Assembly: GCF_040702505.1 (NCBI RefSeq)
Contig: NZ_JBFBLC010000001.1
Location: 744,001 to 808,000 of the forward strand
Reading direction: 5' to 3'
DNA from: Terrabacter sp040702505
GTDB taxonomy: Bacteria; Actinomycetota; Actinomycetes; Actinomycetales; Dermatophilaceae
DNA length: 64,000 bases
Shown: in pieces, positions 17,951 to 26,399 of the stretch
Layout of the letters: each line of letters opens with the position of its first letter
Numbering within the stretch: the first letter of the stretch is position 1
The notes under the pieces: model-generated
What the model was told of the DNA's origin: nothing
What the model saw: only the letters and a program-made list of their open reading frames with translations
The model's database searches: none
Program-made: the position numbers and the translations under genes

Positions 17951-18922
17951 ATGAGAGCAGCCCGCATCACGAGCCTTGAGGGACCCTCCGCCGTCACCGT
18001 CGAGGACGTCCCGGAGCCGACGCTCGAGGCCGGTGACGTCCTCGTCGACGTGCACGAGGCCGGCGTCAGCTTCCCCGACGTGCTCATGACGCGCGGGCTC
18101 TACCAGATGCGCCCGAACCTGCCGTTCGTGCCGGGTGCCGAGTGCGCGGGCGTGGTGCGGGAGGCCGGCGAGGACACGGGCTTCCGCCCGGGAGACCGCG
18201 TGGCCGCCTTCCCGGTGCTCGGGGCCTTCGCCGAGACGGTCGCGGTGCCGGCGGCGATGGTCTTCCCGCTGCCCGACGACGTGCCGTTCGAGCTCGGCGC
18301 GGCCCTGCCGATGAACTACCTGACCGTCCACTTCGCCCTGACCCGTCGTGGGCAGCTCGAGCGCGGCGAGGACGTCCTCGTGCACGGAGCCGCCGGCGGC
18401 ATCGGCACCGCTGCCATCCAGCTGGCCCGCGCCATGGACGCCCGCGTCATCGCCGTCGTCTCCTCCGAGGACAAGATCGAGACCGCCCGGGCCGCCGGCG
18501 CGCACCACATCCTGCTCGCCGACGGCTTCCTCGAGGGCGTCAAGGAGCTGACGCAGGGCCGCGGCGTCGACCTGGTCGTCGACCCGGTCGGCGGCGACCG
18601 CTTCACCGACAGCCTGCGCTCCCTGGCGCCCGAAGGCCGCCTGCTCGTCATCGGCTTCACCGCGGGCCAGATCCCCGAGGTCAAGGTCAACCGGCTGCTC
18701 CTCAACAACCTCAGCGTCATCGGGGTCGGCTGGGGCGCCTTCTGGACGCCCGACCCGACCTACCTGCGCACCCAGTGGGAGGCGATCCTGCCGCTGGTCA
18801 CCTCCGGCCAGCTGGCGCCGCCGATCAGCACGCGCCACCCGCTCGACGACGTCGTCGGCGCGCTCGCGGAGATCGACGAGCGCCGCGCCCACGGCAAGGT
18901 CACGCTCACCGTCCGCGGCTAG
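17951..18922 (+). CDS. Quinone oxidoreductase-like MDR protein (zinc-independent)
   Basis: The product is 323 residues. The GroES-like N-terminal part (VHEAGVSFPDVLMTRGLYQ; PFVPGAECAGVVREAG) is followed by the NADPH site VLVHGAAGGIGTAAIQLA near residues 138-155 and GVDLVVDPVGGDRFTD. It lacks the zinc-ligand Cys cluster of alcohol dehydrogenases, as expected for QOR/CurA-type enzymes. These reduce quinones or alpha,beta-unsaturated carbonyls using NADPH. It starts 9 bp after the GH3 gene and ends 10 bp before the SDR gene, so the three may be cotranscribed. Confidence 0.88.
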   Translation: MRAARITSLEGPSAVTVEDVPEPTLEAGDVLVDVHEAGVSFPDVLMTRGLYQMRPNLPFVPGAECAGVVREAGEDTGFRPGDRVAAFPVLGAFAETVAVPAAMVFPLPDDVPFELGAALPMNYLTVHFALTRRGQLERGEDVLVHGAAGGIGTAAIQLARAMDARVIAVVSSEDKIETARAAGAHHILLADGFLEGVKELTQGRGVDLVVDPVGGDRFTDSLRSLAPEGRLLVIGFTAGQIPEVKVNRLLLNNLSVIGVGWGAFWTPDPTYLRTQWEAILPLVTSGQLAPPISTRHPLDDVVGALAEIDERRAHGKVTLTVRG

Positions 18923-18932
18923 GTTGGGCCGT

Positions 18933-19781
18933 ATGCCGTCACCCCTGCAGCGCGCCCGCGCCTCCACCCGCGCCTCCGCCCCGACGTCCCCCCGCCGCGT
19001 CCTCGTCACCGGCGGTGCCTCCGGTCTCGGCCTCGCCCTCGTGCGCGCCTTCGTCGCCCGGGGCGACGAGGTGCTCGCGACCGACGTCCACGCGGACCGG
19101 CCGGACGCGCTCCCGGAGGCGGCGGCATACCTGCCTCTCGACGTGCGCAGCGACGACGCCTGGGCGGCTGCGCTCGCCCATGTGCGTGAGACGTGGGGCG
19201 GGCTCGACCTGCTCGTCAACAACGCCGGCGTCGCCGCGGGCGGACGCATCGACGTCGCGACGATGGACGAGTGGCGCTGGATCGTCGACATCAACCTGCT
19301 CGGCGTCGTCCGCGGCTGCCGCACCTTCACGCCCCTGCTCAAGGAGCAGCGCAGCGGCCACATCGTCAACACGGCCTCGCTCGCGGGGCTCGTGCACGCC
19401 CCGGGCATGGCGGCCTACAACACCGTCAAGGCGGGCGTCGTGGCCCTCAGCGAGACGCTGTCGCACGAGCTCGCCCCGCACCACATCGACGTCTCGGTCG
19501 TCTGCCCGTCGTTCTTCCGCACCAACCTCGGCGCGTCGTTCCAGGGCGCCGACACCGAGATGGAGGCGGCCGGCAAGAAGATGGTGAGCGGCTCGAAGCG
19601 CTCCGTCGAGGAGGTCGCCGCCATCGTCGTGCGCGGCATCGACGCTCGCCGCGACATCATCCTCACCGACCGCGACGGGCACCTCGCCTGGCGCGCCAAG
19701 CGGTTCGCGCGGCCGCTCTACACGGCCGCGATGCGCCGGGCGGCGCGGCGCGCCGCCCGGACGCCGGTCAGCTGGCCCTGA
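18933..19781 (+). CDS. Short-chain dehydrogenase/reductase
   Basis: The product is about 282 residues from the ATG at 18933; this ATG lies inside a GTATGCCG octamer. After a Ser/Arg/Pro-rich leader comes the SDR cofactor site VLVTGGASGLGLALVRAF, then LLVNNAGVAAGG, the catalytic Ser in NTASLAGLVHAPG and the YxxxK motif in AAYNTVKAG. An unusual C-terminal extension (RDGHLAWRAKRFARPLYTAA) is rich in Arg and could be membrane- or nucleic-acid-associated. Substrate unknown. NAD(P)-dependent oxidoreductase activity is well supported by the intact triad. Confidence 0.9.
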   Translation: MPSPLQRARASTRASAPTSPRRVLVTGGASGLGLALVRAFVARGDEVLATDVHADRPDALPEAAAYLPLDVRSDDAWAAALAHVRETWGGLDLLVNNAGVAAGGRIDVATMDEWRWIVDINLLGVVRGCRTFTPLLKEQRSGHIVNTASLAGLVHAPGMAAYNTVKAGVVALSETLSHELAPHHIDVSVVCPSFFRTNLGASFQGADTEMEAAGKKMVSGSKRSVEEVAAIVVRGIDARRDIILTDRDGHLAWRAKRFARPLYTAAMRRAARRAARTPVSWP

Positions 19782-19907
19782 CGCTCAGCGGGCGCCGGAC
19801 CCGGCCGTCGGGTTTGACACGACGCCCGCGGCACCCGGAGGGTGGACGCGCTCGAAACCAACGGGCCTGCACGACGCGACGCCTCGGGCGTCAACCGGAG
19901 GACCTTG

Positions 19908-20147
19908 ATGACAGCCGCCGACCCGGCGCCGAACCCCCGCGAGCTCATCCTCGAGCTCGTGGAGCTGCAGGACCGCATCGACGAGGTGCGCGGCGCCGAT
20001 CCCGAGGCGGTCGGTTCGCTCGAGCCGGCCGACGCGCCTCAGTCCCCGGAGCTGGCCGAGCTCGTCGAGCGCGAGGAGGAGGTCATCGCCGAGCTGCGGG
20101 ACTACCGCGAGACGCAGCTCAGGCTCCCGACACCGCCGTCTCCATGA
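19908..20147 (+). CDS. Small acidic helical protein, unknown function
   Basis: The product is 79 residues. A GGAGG ribosome site 7 bp upstream favours the ATG at 19908 over a longer in-frame start at 19842. The sequence is strongly acidic and probably two long helices (ELILELVELQDRIDEV; LAELVEREEEVIAELRDYR). No known domain is recognised. Its last 29 bp overlap the 3' end of the opposing thioesterase gene. It may be a small regulatory or scaffold protein, but that is a guess. Confidence 0.6.
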   Translation: MTAADPAPNPRELILELVELQDRIDEVRGADPEAVGSLEPADAPQSPELAELVEREEEVIAELRDYRETQLRLPTPPSP

Positions 20148-20586
20148 GCTCGCGCAGGTGGGCCGGGATGGGCGTCGGACGGCGGCTCTGCGCGTCGATC
20201 TCGACGTGCACCCAGTGGCCGAGGGCCTTGATGGCCGGGTCGGGCCGGGCGACGCGCTCCGGGTCGACGAAGAGCCCGAGCTGGTAGGTGACGCTGCTCG
20301 TCCCGAGCCGCGCCACCCGGATGCCGACGACGAGCGGCGTCGGGAAGGCCACCTCGGCGTAGAACGCGCACGACGACTCCGCCACCACGCCCTGCGTCGG
20401 GTCCGTCATCGGGTCGATGGTCAGGTGCTCGGCCTGCCACCCGTTGATCGCCGAGTCGAACAGCTCGTAGTAGACGGCGTTGTTGAGGTGGCCGTACATG
20501 TCGTTGTCGGACCACCGGGTCGTCACCGGCCGGTGCACCGGGAAGTCGGTCAGCGTCAGGGTGCGAGGGTCGGGCGCGGTGGTCAT
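20119..20586 (-). CDS. Acyl-CoA thioesterase, hotdog fold (4HBT type)
   Basis: The product is 155 residues. I chose the ATG at 20586 because MTTAPDPRTLTLTDFPVHRP leads directly into the hotdog domain. The motif TRWSDNDMYGHLNNAVYYEL is the 4-hydroxybenzoyl-CoA thioesterase signature with the catalytic Asp. It probably hydrolyses acyl-CoA thioesters in the cytoplasm; chain-length preference is unknown. It is divergent from the SNF2 gene (67 bp between) and overlaps the small acidic gene tail to tail. Confidence 0.88.
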   Translation of the reverse strand: MTTAPDPRTLTLTDFPVHRPVTTRWSDNDMYGHLNNAVYYELFDSAINGWQAEHLTIDPMTDPTQGVVAESSCAFYAEVAFPTPLVVGIRVARLGTSSVTYQLGLFVDPERVARPDPAIKALGHWVHVEIDAQSRRPTPIPAHLRELMETAVSGA

Positions 20587-20653
20587 CGCCCCATCCTGCC
20601 GGAGTCTGTGGACGAGGCCCGGTGGTGTCGGCGGCCGAACGTAGAGTGCTCGG

Positions 20654-23600
20654 GTGGCGTGGAGCGTGGGGCGAGCGACGTGGGTGGGTGAGGTCACCGA
20701 CCCCGACATCGCGCAGCAGGTCGGCTCGCGCACCTTCGACCGGGGGATCGCGTATGCCGCCGAGCGCCGGGTGCGCTCCCTCGCGACCCGCCCCGACGGG
20801 ATGATGCTGCTCGGCACCATCCAGGGCAGCGGCACCGACACCTACCAGACGATCATCGAGGCACGCCCGCACCCGAAGGGCCGGTCGCACCTATGGAGCG
20901 GGCGCTGCAGCTGCCCGGTCGGCGCGGACTGCAAGCACGTGGTGGCGCTCATGCTCACCGCCCGCGACGTGGCGCAGGGGCGCATCGTGGAGCCTTCGCC
21001 CGCTGACGAGGGCGCGGACACCGTCCCGGCGGTGCCCGACGCCGCGGCCTCCGCGGTCGTGCCGCCGCACTGGTCCGACGTGTTCGGCCACGTGCGCCCC
21101 AGGCCGGTGGACGCGCACGTGGCGCAGCGGCCGGAGCCGCGGGGCGACCTCATGCCGGCGGGCCTCTTCGTCGACACCGTCTACCGCGACCAGCGCGGGC
21201 GACGCGGGCTGCCGGAGCTGAGCTACGGCCTGCGCCCCACGCGGTGGACCCGCGCCGGCACGTGGCACCGCACGTTGTCCTGGCACGACGCGCTGCCGCA
21301 GTGGCGGCCCGGCATCCGCTTCCTCCCCGAGCACGAGCGGATCATGGGGCGCCTGCACGACGTGGCGCGGCAGGGCTCGGGCAGCACCACCTACTTCTCC
21401 GCGACCCCGCCGCTCGCCCTCGACGCGAGCCCCGAGGTCTGGCCGCTGCTGCGCGAGGCGCGGGACGCCGGCATCGAGATCCTGCCCGGTGAGGGCGTCA
21501 CCGGGCCGGTCCACGTCGCCGACGACAGCGCCTCCCTCGTGCTGCTCGTCAAGCGCGCCGGCGACGGCAGCGGTGACCTCGACCTCGACCTCGAGCTGGA
21601 GGGGCTGCCGGACGAGATCGCCCGCGGGGCGGCCGGGGAGTGGCTGCACCTCGGTGACCCCGTCCACGCCGTCGCCGTCGACGGCGACGACGGGTCCCTG
21701 ACCTTCGTGCCGCTCCAGCAGGAGCTCGACCTCGGGCCGGACGCCCTCACCTCGGCGCTCGCGGGGCTGCGCGTCCCTGCCGACGAGCGCGGCCGCTTCC
21801 TGCGGTCGGTGGTGCCCGGCCTCCGCCAGCGTCTGCGGGTTCGCTCCGAGGTGCCGCTCCCGGCACCCGAGCTGCCCGAGGACGCCCCTGCCGAGGTGGT
21901 GACGGTGCACGTGCGGGTCGTCAGCGACGTCCCGGGCGAGCTGCGCATCGACCTCGGCCACGCGTACGACGGGGTGCCCCGACCCTTCACGACGGCGCGC
22001 TTCGGCACGGTGGGAGGCCGCGACCGCGACGCCGAGTCCGCGGCCGTGGAGGCGGCGACGTCGCTGCGGTCGGTCCCGGGCGCGCTGCGCGGCGACATCG
22101 CGGGCCACCCCTACCTCGTGCCGCGCGTGGTGCTCACGGGCCTCGACGCGGCCCGCTTCGTCGCTGACACCCTGCCGCTGCTCGAGGCCGACGAGCACGT
22201 CACGGTCGAGGTGGCCGACGACCTCCCCTCCTACGAGGAGGTCACCTCCGCGCCCGTCGTCCGGCTCGGTGCGACTGAGGGCCAGCACCGCGAGGCCGGA
22301 GTGGAGGTGGACGACGCCGAGCGCAGCGACTGGTTCGACCTGCACGTTTCCGTCGAGGTCGACGGCGAGGAGGTGCCCTTCGAGCCGCTCTTCGGTGCCC
22401 TGGCCCGCGGCGACGACATCATGCTGCTCGAGTCGGGCGCGTTCTTCCGCCTCGACCGGCCCGAGCTGCGCCGTCTGCGTGACCTCATCGAGGAGGCCCG
22501 CGAGATCGCCGACCCCGAGACCGGCGCGCTGCGCCTCAGCGCCCACCACGCCGACCTGTGGGACGAGCTCGTCGCGCTCGGCGTCGTCGACGAGCAGAGC
22601 GCGCGGTGGGCCGCCAACGTCGAGGCGCTCGGCTCGCTCGAGGCGGGACCGCTGGCCGAGCCGCCGCCCGAGCTCCGCGCGACCCTGCGCCCCTACCAGC
22701 TCGACGGCTACCGCTGGCTCGCGCGGCTCTGGGACGCCCGGCTCGGCGGGATCCTCGCCGACGACATGGGCCTCGGCAAGACGCTGCAGGTCATCGCGGC
22801 GCTGGCCCGCGCCCACGACCGCGGCGAGCTGGGAGAGGGCGGCCCCGACTCGCGCGGCCCGGTCCTCGTCGTGGCACCGACGAGTGTCGTCGGCACGTGG
22901 ATGGGCGAGCTGGACACCTTCGCGCCGCATCTGTCCGCGGTCGCCGTCACCGCGACCGAGCGCAAGCGCGGGACGCCACTGGCCGAGCTCGTCGCCGACG
23001 CCGAGGTGGTCATCACCTCGTATGCCGTCCTGCGCCTCGACGACACCGCCTTCCACGACGTGCGGTGGGGTGGTGTCGTGCTCGACGAGGCGCAGTTCGT
23101 CAAGAACCGCCAGGCCAAGACGCACGTGGCGGTGCGGCGGCTCGGGGCACCCTTCACCATCGCCGTCACGGGCACACCGCTCGAGAACTCGCTCATGGAC
23201 CTGTGGTCGCTGCTCTCGCTCACGGCGCCCGGGCTCTACCCGCGGCCCGACGTGTTCACCAAGAGCTACCGCAAGCCCATCGAGTCCGGTGAGCGGCCCG
23301 AGCTGCTCGACCTGCTCCGCCGGCGCATCCGGCCGCTGATGCTCCGGCGCACCAAGGAGCAGGTGGCGGTCGACCTTCCGCCCAAGCAGATCCAGGTCCT
23401 GGCGCTCGACCCGCACCCGGTGCACCGGCACATCTACGACCAGCACCTCCAGCGCGAGCGGCAGCGGGTCCTCGGCCTGCTCGACGACCCCGAGGCCAAC
23501 CGCGTCGCGATCCTCGCGGCCCTGACCCGGCTGCGGCAGCTCGCGCTCGACCCGGTGCTCGTCGACGAGGCCCACGGCGGCAAGGCGACGGCCGCGAAGA

Positions 23601-24100
23601 TCGACTTCCTCGTCGACCAGCTGCGCGAGCTCGCGGCCGAGGGCCACCGTGCCCTCGTGTTCAGCCAGTTCACCGGCTTCCTGCGCATCGTCGAGACCGC
23701 GCTGACGCGCGCGGGGATCGACACGGCATACCTCGACGGGTCCACGACCGACCGGCAGTCGGTCGTGCGCGGCTTCCGCGAGGGCGACGCCGTCGCGTTC
23801 CTCATCAGCCTCAAGGCCGGTGGCTTCGGGCTGACCCTGACCGAGGCCGACTACGTCTATGTCCTCGACCCGTGGTGGAACCCGGCTGCCGAGGCGCAGG
23901 CCATCGACCGCGCGCACCGCATCGGGCAGAGCCGTCCGGTCACCGTCTACCGCCTCGTGTCGGCCGGCACCATCGAGGAGAAGGTCGTGGCCCTGCAGGA
24001 GCGCAAGCGCGACCTGTTCCAGCGGGTCGTCGACGAGGGCGGCTCGCTCTCCGGTGCCATCACCGCCGACGACGTGCGCGACCTGCTGACGCTCAGCTGA
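20654..24100 (+). CDS. SWIM zinc-finger SNF2-family DNA helicase
   Basis: The product is 1148 residues from a GTG start. An N-terminal SWIM zinc finger is visible near residue 85 (GRCSCPVGADCKHVVALM; CxC...CxH). A long middle region of unknown fold follows, then a SNF2/Rad54 ATPase: Walker A DDMGLGKTLQVIA near residue 703, DEAQ box VVLDEAQFVKN near 810, and motif III TGTPLENSLMDLWSL. The helicase C domain has VFSQFTGFLRIVE and AIDRAHRIGQSRPVTVYRLV. It should translocate on double-stranded DNA and remodel nucleoprotein. The SWIM plus SNF2 layout is common in actinobacteria; its target is unknown. Confidence 0.93.
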   Translation: MAWSVGRATWVGEVTDPDIAQQVGSRTFDRGIAYAAERRVRSLATRPDGMMLLGTIQGSGTDTYQTIIEARPHPKGRSHLWSGRCSCPVGADCKHVVALMLTARDVAQGRIVEPSPADEGADTVPAVPDAAASAVVPPHWSDVFGHVRPRPVDAHVAQRPEPRGDLMPAGLFVDTVYRDQRGRRGLPELSYGLRPTRWTRAGTWHRTLSWHDALPQWRPGIRFLPEHERIMGRLHDVARQGSGSTTYFSATPPLALDASPEVWPLLREARDAGIEILPGEGVTGPVHVADDSASLVLLVKRAGDGSGDLDLDLELEGLPDEIARGAAGEWLHLGDPVHAVAVDGDDGSLTFVPLQQELDLGPDALTSALAGLRVPADERGRFLRSVVPGLRQRLRVRSEVPLPAPELPEDAPAEVVTVHVRVVSDVPGELRIDLGHAYDGVPRPFTTARFGTVGGRDRDAESAAVEAATSLRSVPGALRGDIAGHPYLVPRVVLTGLDAARFVADTLPLLEADEHVTVEVADDLPSYEEVTSAPVVRLGATEGQHREAGVEVDDAERSDWFDLHVSVEVDGEEVPFEPLFGALARGDDIMLLESGAFFRLDRPELRRLRDLIEEAREIADPETGALRLSAHHADLWDELVALGVVDEQSARWAANVEALGSLEAGPLAEPPPELRATLRPYQLDGYRWLARLWDARLGGILADDMGLGKTLQVIAALARAHDRGELGEGGPDSRGPVLVVAPTSVVGTWMGELDTFAPHLSAVAVTATERKRGTPLAELVADAEVVITSYAVLRLDDTAFHDVRWGGVVLDEAQFVKNRQAKTHVAVRRLGAPFTIAVTGTPLENSLMDLWSLLSLTAPGLYPRPDVFTKSYRKPIESGERPELLDLLRRRIRPLMLRRTKEQVAVDLPPKQIQVLALDPHPVHRHIYDQHLQRERQRVLGLLDDPEANRVAILAALTRLRQLALDPVLVDEAHGGKATAAKIDFLVDQLRELAAEGHRALVFSQFTGFLRIVETALTRAGIDTAYLDGSTTDRQSVVRGFREGDAVAFLISLKAGGFGLTLTEADYVYVLDPWWNPAAEAQAIDRAHRIGQSRPVTVYRLVSAGTIEEKVVALQERKRDLFQRVVDEGGSLSGAITADDVRDLLTLS

Positions 24101-24130
24101 AGGTCCGAGCGGCCCTGGGCGGGCGCAGGT

Positions 24131-24156
24131 TTGACCTCAACCCTGCTTGAAGCAGG
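24131..24156 (+). promoter_or_regulatory. SoxR-box-like element upstream of sodA
   Basis: TTGACC at 24131-24136 resembles a -35 element. It overlaps CCTCAA-N5-CTTGAAG (24135-24152), which has the 18-bp geometry of the E. coli soxS SoxR box (CCTCAA-N5-CTTGAGG). A perfect palindrome CCTGCTT-G-AAGCAGG (24142-24156) overlaps its right half. MerR-family operators sit in a long -35/-10 spacer, but no good -10 hexamer is seen where one would be needed. It lies about 115 bp upstream of the superoxide dismutase start. Redox control is an inference. Confidence 0.45.
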
Positions 24157-24271
24157 AGGCTGTCGGAAGTGGGTACGTCCCACATGGCCCGCTCACGGAC
24201 ACCTCTGTCTGCGCCGCGACGGTGCGGCATAGAGTGGCAAGGGCCTATTGGTCTCCAGAAAGGAACGACAC

Positions 24272-24892
24272 GTGGCTTACACGCTTCCCGAGCTCGACTA
24301 CGACTACGCCGCCCTCGAGCCGCACATCAGCGCTCGCATCATGGAGCTGCACCACAGCAAGCACCACAAGGCCTACGTCGACGGCGCCAACGCCGCCGTC
24401 GCCAAGCTGGAGGAGCTGCGTGAGTCCGGCGACTACGCGGCGCTCAACGGTGTGGAGAAGAACCTCGCGTTCCACCTCGGTGGTCACACCAACCACTCGG
24501 TGTTCTGGAAGAACATGAGCCCTGACGGTGGTGGCCAGCCCGAGGGTGAGGTCAAGGCCGCGATCGACGAGTACTTCGGCGGTTTCGAGAAGTTCCAGGC
24601 GCACTTCAACGCCAACGCGAACGCGATCCAGGGCTCCGGCTGGTCCATCTGGGCCTGGGACACCATCGCCGAGCGGCCGCACATCATGCAGCTGTTCGAC
24701 CAGCAGGGCAACATCCCCGTCGGCCAGATCCCGCTGCTGCAGCTCGACATGTGGGAGCACGCCTTCTACCTGCAGTACGAGAACGTCAAGGCCGACTACG
24801 TCAAGGCCTGGTGGAACGTCGTCAACTGGCAGGACGTCGCGCAGCGCCTCGAGCGCGCCAAGGCCACGAAGGGCCTCATCCTCCCCGCCTGA
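24272..24892 (+). CDS. sodA: Superoxide dismutase, Fe/Mn type
   Basis: The product is 206 residues from a GTG start preceded by GAAAGGA. All family landmarks are present: ELHHSKHHKAYVDGAN (first His ligand), NLAFHLGGHTNHSVFWKNM (second His), WSIWAWDTIAERPHIMQLF, and LQLDMWEHAFYLQYENVKAD with the last Asp and His ligands. It converts superoxide to hydrogen peroxide and oxygen in the cytoplasm. Choosing Mn over Fe by eye is not safe, though most actinobacterial enzymes of this type use Mn or both. The gene is monocistronic, with its own upstream region and a strong terminator hairpin. Confidence 0.96.
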   Translation: MAYTLPELDYDYAALEPHISARIMELHHSKHHKAYVDGANAAVAKLEELRESGDYAALNGVEKNLAFHLGGHTNHSVFWKNMSPDGGGQPEGEVKAAIDEYFGGFEKFQAHFNANANAIQGSGWSIWAWDTIAERPHIMQLFDQQGNIPVGQIPLLQLDMWEHAFYLQYENVKADYVKAWWNVVNWQDVAQRLERAKATKGLILPA

Positions 24893-24907
24893 CCAGGCAA
24901 CGAGCGC

Positions 24908-24939
24908 AAGGCGGTCACCCCTCTCGGGGTGGCCGCCTT
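24908..24939 (+). terminator. Hairpin terminator after sodA
   Basis: A 14-bp stem (24908-24921 pairing with 24926-24939, one G-T wobble) closes a TCTC loop 15 bp after the sodA stop. There is no long T-run, which is usual for high-GC terminators. It lies between convergent genes and could serve both strands. Confidence 0.75.
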
Positions 24940-24944
24940 CCTCG

Positions 24945-26399
24945 TCAGCTCGGTCTGGCCAGGCGGTCGACGACGCCGAGGAGCAGGGCCTCCCGGAGCT
25001 CCGGCGGGAGCGCGTCGAGCAGGGCGTTGACGGGTGCCATCCGCTCGGGCAGCACCACGTCGCCGTCGCCGCCGGCGAGGCCCGCCGCCGCGAGCAACCC
25101 GGCGAACGTCGCCTCGTCGAGCGTCGCGGGGTCGATGGTCGAGGCCATCGCCACCAGCTCGGCGGCAGGGACGGCCGGCCCAAGCGCGCGAGCGGCTGCG
25201 GTGGCGTCGGCCAGGTCCGAGGCGATGCGGTCCGAGGAGGCCGCGGTCGCGGCGCTGAACGTGAAGTGCAACGTGGCGGGCAGGTCGCGGAAGCGCATCT
25301 GCGGCTGGACGAACCATCCGCGCTCGAGCATCTCGTCGCTGATGGTGAAGACGTCGCACGAGCCGTCCGTGACGAGTGACAGCAGCGTGGAGTCCGGCGC
25401 GGCCGCGAGTGACAGGCCGGGTATGCCGTCCACCGCCCTCGCGAGGTCGAGCGTCGCCGTGCGGGCGTCCTCGGCGAGCGAGGCGTAGCGCTCGGCGCCG
25501 ATGTGGTGCACGACGGCCCAGGCGGCGGCGACGGGGCCGCCGGACTTCGTCGACTGCGCGGTGGTGTTGAGCATCGTGTAGCCCGGCCAGCGGGCCGAGG
25601 CGAACAGGTGCGTGCGGCGCAGCTCGGCGGAGGCATGGAGCAGGACGGACACGCCCTTGGGGGTGTAGGCGTACTTGTGCAGGTCGAGCGACATGCTCGT
25701 GATGCCCTCGACGGCGAAGGTCCATGCTGGCTGGTCCGGCTCCGACTCCCGCAGGTGGGGCAGGACCCACCCGCCGATGCAGGCGTCGACGTGGCAGCGG
25801 ACACCGGCTGCTACTGCGGCCGCGGCGATCGGCTCGACCGGGTCGATGACGCCGTGTGCGTATGACGGGGCGGACGCGACGACGAGGACGGTGCGGTTGT
25901 CGATGGCCGCAGCCATGGCGTCCGGATCGGCGCGCTTGGTGAGGGGGTCGACGTCGACGAGCACGGGCTCGACTCGGAGCCAGTGCGCGGCCTTGTGGAA
26001 GGCGGCGTGCGCGGTCGTCGGCAGGACCATGCGGGGCTGGGCGATGTCCGGCCGGGCGTCCCGTGCCGCGAGCACGGCAAGCAGGATCGACTCGGTCCCT
26101 CCTGAGGTGACCACACCGGCGAATCCCGCTGGCGCGTCGACGAGTCGGCCCGCCATGCCCACGAGATCGTTCTCCATCTGGAGCAGTGACGGGAAGGCGG
26201 TGGGGTCCAGGCCGTTCGTCGACGCGAAGGCCGCCAGCGCCTCGCGGCCGATGGCGTCGGCCGAGGCCAGGCCCGAGTCGTAGACGTAGGCGAGTGTCCG
26301 GCCGCCGTGCGTGGGCAGGTCCCGGGCGCGCATCGCCTGAAGAGCCGCCCGGATGTCGTCATGCTCCATGGCGGCCTCCGTCGGCAGGTCGGTGGTCAT
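24945..26399 (-). CDS. PLP-dependent group II decarboxylase / sphingosine-phosphate-lyase-like enzyme
   Basis: The product is 484 residues. The fold-type I PLP signatures are present: VVTSGGTESILLAVLAARD (phosphate-binding loop), HVDACIGGWVLPHL with the cofactor Asp, and SLDLHKYAYTPKGVSVLL with the Schiff-base Lys. The combination HVDACIGGWV...DLHKYAY..KG is closest to sphingosine-1-phosphate lyase and L-tyrosine/glutamate decarboxylase-like proteins. The reaction is C-C bond cleavage next to an amine, but the substrate is unclear. Its ATG overlaps the stop of the upstream MFS gene by 4 bp, which suggests that the transporter supplies or exports its substrate or product. Confidence 0.82.
   Translation of the reverse strand: MTTDLPTEAAMEHDDIRAALQAMRARDLPTHGGRTLAYVYDSGLASADAIGREALAAFASTNGLDPTAFPSLLQMENDLVGMAGRLVDAPAGFAGVVTSGGTESILLAVLAARDARPDIAQPRMVLPTTAHAAFHKAAHWLRVEPVLVDVDPLTKRADPDAMAAAIDNRTVLVVASAPSYAHGVIDPVEPIAAAAVAAGVRCHVDACIGGWVLPHLRESEPDQPAWTFAVEGITSMSLDLHKYAYTPKGVSVLLHASAELRRTHLFASARWPGYTMLNTTAQSTKSGGPVAAAWAVVHHIGAERYASLAEDARTATLDLARAVDGIPGLSLAAAPDSTLLSLVTDGSCDVFTISDEMLERGWFVQPQMRFRDLPATLHFTFSAATAASSDRIASDLADATAAARALGPAVPAAELVAMASTIDPATLDEATFAGLLAAAGLAGGDGDVVLPERMAPVNALLDALPPELREALLLGVVDRLARPS

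Noticed and set aside
20891..23917. Long minus-strand open frame of about 1000 codons opposite the SWIM/SNF2 gene
   Set aside because: It mirrors the codon bias of the plus-strand gene, has no recognisable domain, and the plus-strand product is a complete helicase. Similar shadows oppose GH42, galT, fadH and others.
24229..24236. TAGAGT as the -10 of the sodA promoter
   Set aside because: A weak match with no -35 at proper distance; not enough to annotate.
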